From an uncultured Fidelibacterota bacterium (GTDB taxonomy: Bacteria; Fidelibacterota; Marinisomatia; Marinisomatales; Marinisomataceae), in NCBI GenBank assembly GCA_902538565.1, contig CACBFQ010000001.1, positions 200,001 to 264,000 on the forward strand: a stretch of 64,000 bases of DNA, read 5' to 3'. The notes beneath the pieces were generated by a model that searched no databases, was not told where the DNA came from, and saw nothing but the letters and a program-made list of their open reading frames with translations. The position numbers and the translations under genes are program-made. Positions 61,481 to 64,000 of the stretch are shown here, one piece after another. The stretch's first letter is position 1. Each line of letters begins with the position of its first letter.

Positions 61481-62278
61481 TTATGCTTCTATTCTTCTAG
61501 CTAAAAAAAAATATAAAGAAGGAGAAAATTTTCTTATATAAACAGCTAACCATGCAATATCATTCCACTTTGCAATTACAGCTTCTCTTTTTTTGCTTTT
61601 AATCGCATTGAGAATTCTCTTGGCTGCCTCAAGAGATGTTAAACCTTTTCGATGACCTCTGTCATCCCTACCATAAGGTTCACCACTAGCAGTTAATGCA
61701 TTTTTACCTACATCAGTTGCTACTCTACCTGGAGCAATTAACGTAACATGAACATTATGATGTATTATTTCCGATCTTATGCTATCAAAAAAACCGTGTA
61801 ATGCAAATTTAGCTGAAGAATAAAATGATCTATTTCTTGATCCAACTAGGCCTGCAACACTGGTATTTGTTACAATTTGACCAGATTTTTTATCTACCAT
61901 GTGAGGTAAAATTGATTTCGTAAATTGGACAACAGAAAAGAAGTCTAGCTCCATGATTTTATCTAAAACTGATAAATCACTTTCCTCGAAATATCCAAAC
62001 TGACTAACACCAGCATTATTAAACAAAATATCAATTGGGCCTACCTTTTCTATTAACATTTTTACAAAAGAATCAATGTCATCTAAATTAGTTAGATCAA
62101 ATGGATAGATTGAGTAAGAATTCTGATTAAAATCTTTAAATGAATCATACATTTTAGACTCACTTCTAGCTACTAAAATTACTTTAGCGCCTTGCAATAA
62201 GAACTCTTTTGCTGTTGCTTCTCCAATTCCTGAAGAAGCACCAGTTACTATGACTGTTTTTCCTTTAAAATAAGACAT
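61481..62278 (-). CDS. Short-chain dehydrogenase/reductase
   Basis: A 265-residue SDR. The cofactor motif is VTGASSGIGEATAKEF (about 12-27), with LVARSE after beta2 (Arg suggests NADP(H)). NNAGVSQFG and the catalytic Ser in TNTSVAGLVGSRNRSFYSSAKFALHG with Tyr-x3-Lys are present. The C-terminus has AVIAKWNDIAWLAVYIRKFSP, a membrane-associated tail typical of DHRS7/11beta-HSD-like lipid SDRs. It may reduce a lipid ketone, supported by the neighbouring PlsC. The previous gene ends 20 bases upstream. Confidence 0.9.
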   Translation of the reverse strand: MSYFKGKTVIVTGASSGIGEATAKEFLLQGAKVILVARSESKMYDSFKDFNQNSYSIYPFDLTNLDDIDSFVKMLIEKVGPIDILFNNAGVSQFGYFEESDLSVLDKIMELDFFSVVQFTKSILPHMVDKKSGQIVTNTSVAGLVGSRNRSFYSSAKFALHGFFDSIRSEIIHHNVHVTLIAPGRVATDVGKNALTASGEPYGRDDRGHRKGLTSLEAAKRILNAIKSKKREAVIAKWNDIAWLAVYIRKFSPSLYFFLARRIEA

Positions 62279-62297
62279 TCAAGAAATATAATATATT

Positions 62298-64000
62298 TTA
62301 TCCTTTTACATTCATATTAAATAGTTTCTTTGTCAAAGAAACCATTACAAAAGATGCTAAAATTAATGACAATCCCAGAAATAATAATTCATTTGAATAA
62401 GATGACACTGCACCGAAATCAGAAGCAGCAAATCTATCATAAAATCTCATAAATAATGTATAAAATGGGATCATTGCATAATTGTTCTTAATTATAAATT
62501 TAAAAATTGCAAAAATTAAGGCTCCATAAAGCAGTGCGATCATTATAGAGCTTCTTATATCATATTGAAACCCTACATCACTCGTAAATACTGCAACAAC
62601 TAGCATATAAGCAATCAGGTTACCTTTTATATCGTTACTCCACCCTTTTGTGATATCATGCAACATTGCTGCAAGAAAAATATTAAAAGCAATAGGTCCA
62701 AAAAACGTATATGCATTTAATGTATCATAAAGAGGGTAATATGAAGTAAGATTAAAAATTGCAAAATTTGGATTTAAGTTTAACTGAAAAGAGCCAGCTA
62801 ATACTAATGAAGCAATCATGGTTAATGCAACAATTACTCCTCCAAGAATTGCGTCTTTCATTTTGATATTATTTATTGATGGTTGAACAAGCTTATTTAG
62901 CGTTCCAAACAATAATATATTAATCAATCCAAGAGCAATCAGTGCCCCACCTATAGAAGATATGTAGTATGTAGTCATCAAATTTTCAATAGGTTGATTT
63001 GTTGGCATATTATTAAGGAATGATGAATCATTAAAGACACTAAGAATTCCAAAGATAGCAAATGAACCAAAAATTAGACCTTTTCTGACATTTATCTTTC
63101 GATCCATTAATAACTTAAATGATCTCATTAATAATAATCCTATTACAAAGATTGCACCAGGAACGGTAAATAGAGTGCCTATAATACCTGATAAACCTTC
63201 ACGATCTCGTTTCATTCTTATCCACTCTTCAGGAACAAAAACAAACTTTGTGAATCCAGATATCTGATCACCTGATATGGAAATAATATTTTGAAGCTTT
63301 GCACCTTCATACTCTAGCTCATTATTATCTGTAAAAGTAAATGTCCAATCTAACCTATTAGGCTTTTGAGATTCTTGAGCACTAGTAAGAGTGACTGCGG
63401 ATATATTCATACCCAAGTATTCAACTAACGCATTTTCAGCAAGGACCTGTGCTTCCTCTCTGCTTAGCTGCTTACCCGCTTCTTCTTCTGGAAACCTATT
63501 ATTAAATCTCAATATATTTCCATCGAAATCCATGGATACCATCACTTCTCTTGCACGAGACTCTACTGGACCATCAAATTTTGCAAACCTTACTTTCCAC
63601 CTAGGTCCTAACACGTAAGATCCAAGTAACGATGAATATGTCTCTTGCCCAAGCTCTTCCCAAATGAATGAAGATGCAGGATATGAACTATCATCAAATG
63701 CATAGGCATTATATCCGTCTGGTAATTTGATATTATTATTTGATAAGAATTGATTCGCTATTGAAATTGCCTCTTCTTTGTCAATTGATGGAGAGTTAAT
63801 GGGAACTTCTACATTAGACAGCTTAAGGGTACTGAAAATTCCAATAACAAATAGCAAAGCTATCCCAACAATTTTTGGGTTTAAAACATTAGAAGCAGTT
63901 GGAACTGTACTAATGATTTCTTGTTCTTCCGAAGTTTTTTTCTTTGGTGGAGTAGGTACAAAACCTTCATTTAATGATGTAGAATCAACGTCAGACCATT
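62298..64000 (-). CDS. Large multi-pass membrane protein with PepSY-like extracytoplasmic region (5' partial)
   Basis: The frame stays open to the window edge, so the true start is outside; 566 residues are visible. A cytoplasmic tail (VDSTSLNEGFVPTPPKKK) precedes a first helix, then an extracytoplasmic region with two PepSY-like repeats (IDKEEAISIANQFL; LSREEAQVLAENALVEYL), then about eight helices. A TTG at 63857 could be mistaken for a start but has neither a ribosome site nor a plausible N-terminus. The membrane part resembles the CPBP group in general size, but I see no EExxxR protease motif. Function unknown. Confidence 0.8.
   Translation of the reverse strand, partial: WSDVDSTSLNEGFVPTPPKKKTSEEQEIISTVPTASNVLNPKIVGIALLFVIGIFSTLKLSNVEVPINSPSIDKEEAISIANQFLSNNNIKLPDGYNAYAFDDSSYPASSFIWEELGQETYSSLLGSYVLGPRWKVRFAKFDGPVESRAREVMVSMDFDGNILRFNNRFPEEEAGKQLSREEAQVLAENALVEYLGMNISAVTLTSAQESQKPNRLDWTFTFTDNNELEYEGAKLQNIISISGDQISGFTKFVFVPEEWIRMKRDREGLSGIIGTLFTVPGAIFVIGLLLMRSFKLLMDRKINVRKGLIFGSFAIFGILSVFNDSSFLNNMPTNQPIENLMTTYYISSIGGALIALGLINILLFGTLNKLVQPSINNIKMKDAILGGVIVALTMIASLVLAGSFQLNLNPNFAIFNLTSYYPLYDTLNAYTFFGPIAFNIFLAAMLHDITKGWSNDIKGNLIAYMLVVAVFTSDVGFQYDIRSSIMIALLYGALIFAIFKFIIKNNYAMIPFYTLFMRFYDRFAASDFGAVSSYSNELLFLGLSLILASFVMVSLTKKLFNMNVKG

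Overview
The window is an AT-rich stretch (roughly one third GC by eye) of a compact Gram-negative bacterial chromosome. It opens inside a 16S rRNA gene on the minus strand. The 16S signatures, a TonB-dependent receptor with a CarboxypepD_reg-like N-terminus, alternative complex III fused in one operon with a caa3 oxidase, and signs of genome streamlining together suggest an uncultivated marine FCB-group organism. My best guess is Candidatus Marinimicrobia (SAR406). This is inference; placing the 16S in a tree would settle it. Genes are packed tightly, neighbouring frames often overlap by 4 or 8 bases, several convergent genes overlap at their 3' ends, and no gene-free stretch exceeds 300 bases. 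I see no mobile elements, prophage or CRISPR.

Layout. 1-1372: 5' part of 16S and its leader (-). 1373-4314: nupC, tig and a small unknown gene (-). 4413-10419: fatty-acid beta-oxidation operon tetR-fadE-fadA-fadN (-), with a perfect palindromic operator beside the tetR start. 10512-13574: non-oxidative pentose phosphate operon rpe-tkt-rpiB (+). 13563-28128: a 15-gene respiratory operon (-) running actABCDEF, a small unknown gene, sco, coxBACD (caa3 type), ctaA, sco, ctaB. It encodes a complete quinol:cytochrome c / oxygen pathway plus heme A and copper assembly factors. 28260-31726: SLC13 transporter, universal stress protein, Tpx and Fe/Mn-SOD. 31771-35170: lipoprotein with a near-consensus promoter, TonB-dependent receptor, thiamine pyrophosphokinase. 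35172-41211: class I FBP aldolase, GlpX, an ATP10-like protein, membrane proteins, an HMA-MauE fusion, a third SCO, and an SDR.

41222-48567: tRNA-Lys, cold-shock protein, DUF6580 protein, a secreted Ni-superoxide dismutase, sulfotransferase, a lysine-rich protein coupled to a 36-aa membrane peptide, GNAT, MORN-type and YHYH lipoproteins, YIP1, and the queuosine genes queF-queD-queE-queC (all -). 48624-55305: a surface-glycan cluster (+) with a GT2, two tandem GT90 (CAP10) enzymes, a TagB/TagF-like transferase, a TagD-like cytidylyltransferase, an MJ1255-type glycosyltransferase, PPK2 and a Nudix hydrolase. 55275-58828: glutaredoxin, LpxH-like phosphoesterase and a run of very small membrane proteins with a flippase-like and a DUF1295 protein. 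58842-60750: YceI, a four-helix His-rich b561-like membrane protein, and a divergent Tat-type Rieske lipoprotein. 60737-64000: PlsC acyltransferase, SDR, and a large membrane protein that runs off the window.

The genes describe an aerobic heterotroph that oxidises fatty acids, respires through ACIII-caa3, can run gluconeogenesis and the non-oxidative pentose phosphate pathway, invests in oxidative-stress defence (Fe/Mn-SOD, secreted Ni-SOD, Tpx, glutaredoxin), and decorates its surface with a glycan that may carry phosphoglycerol.
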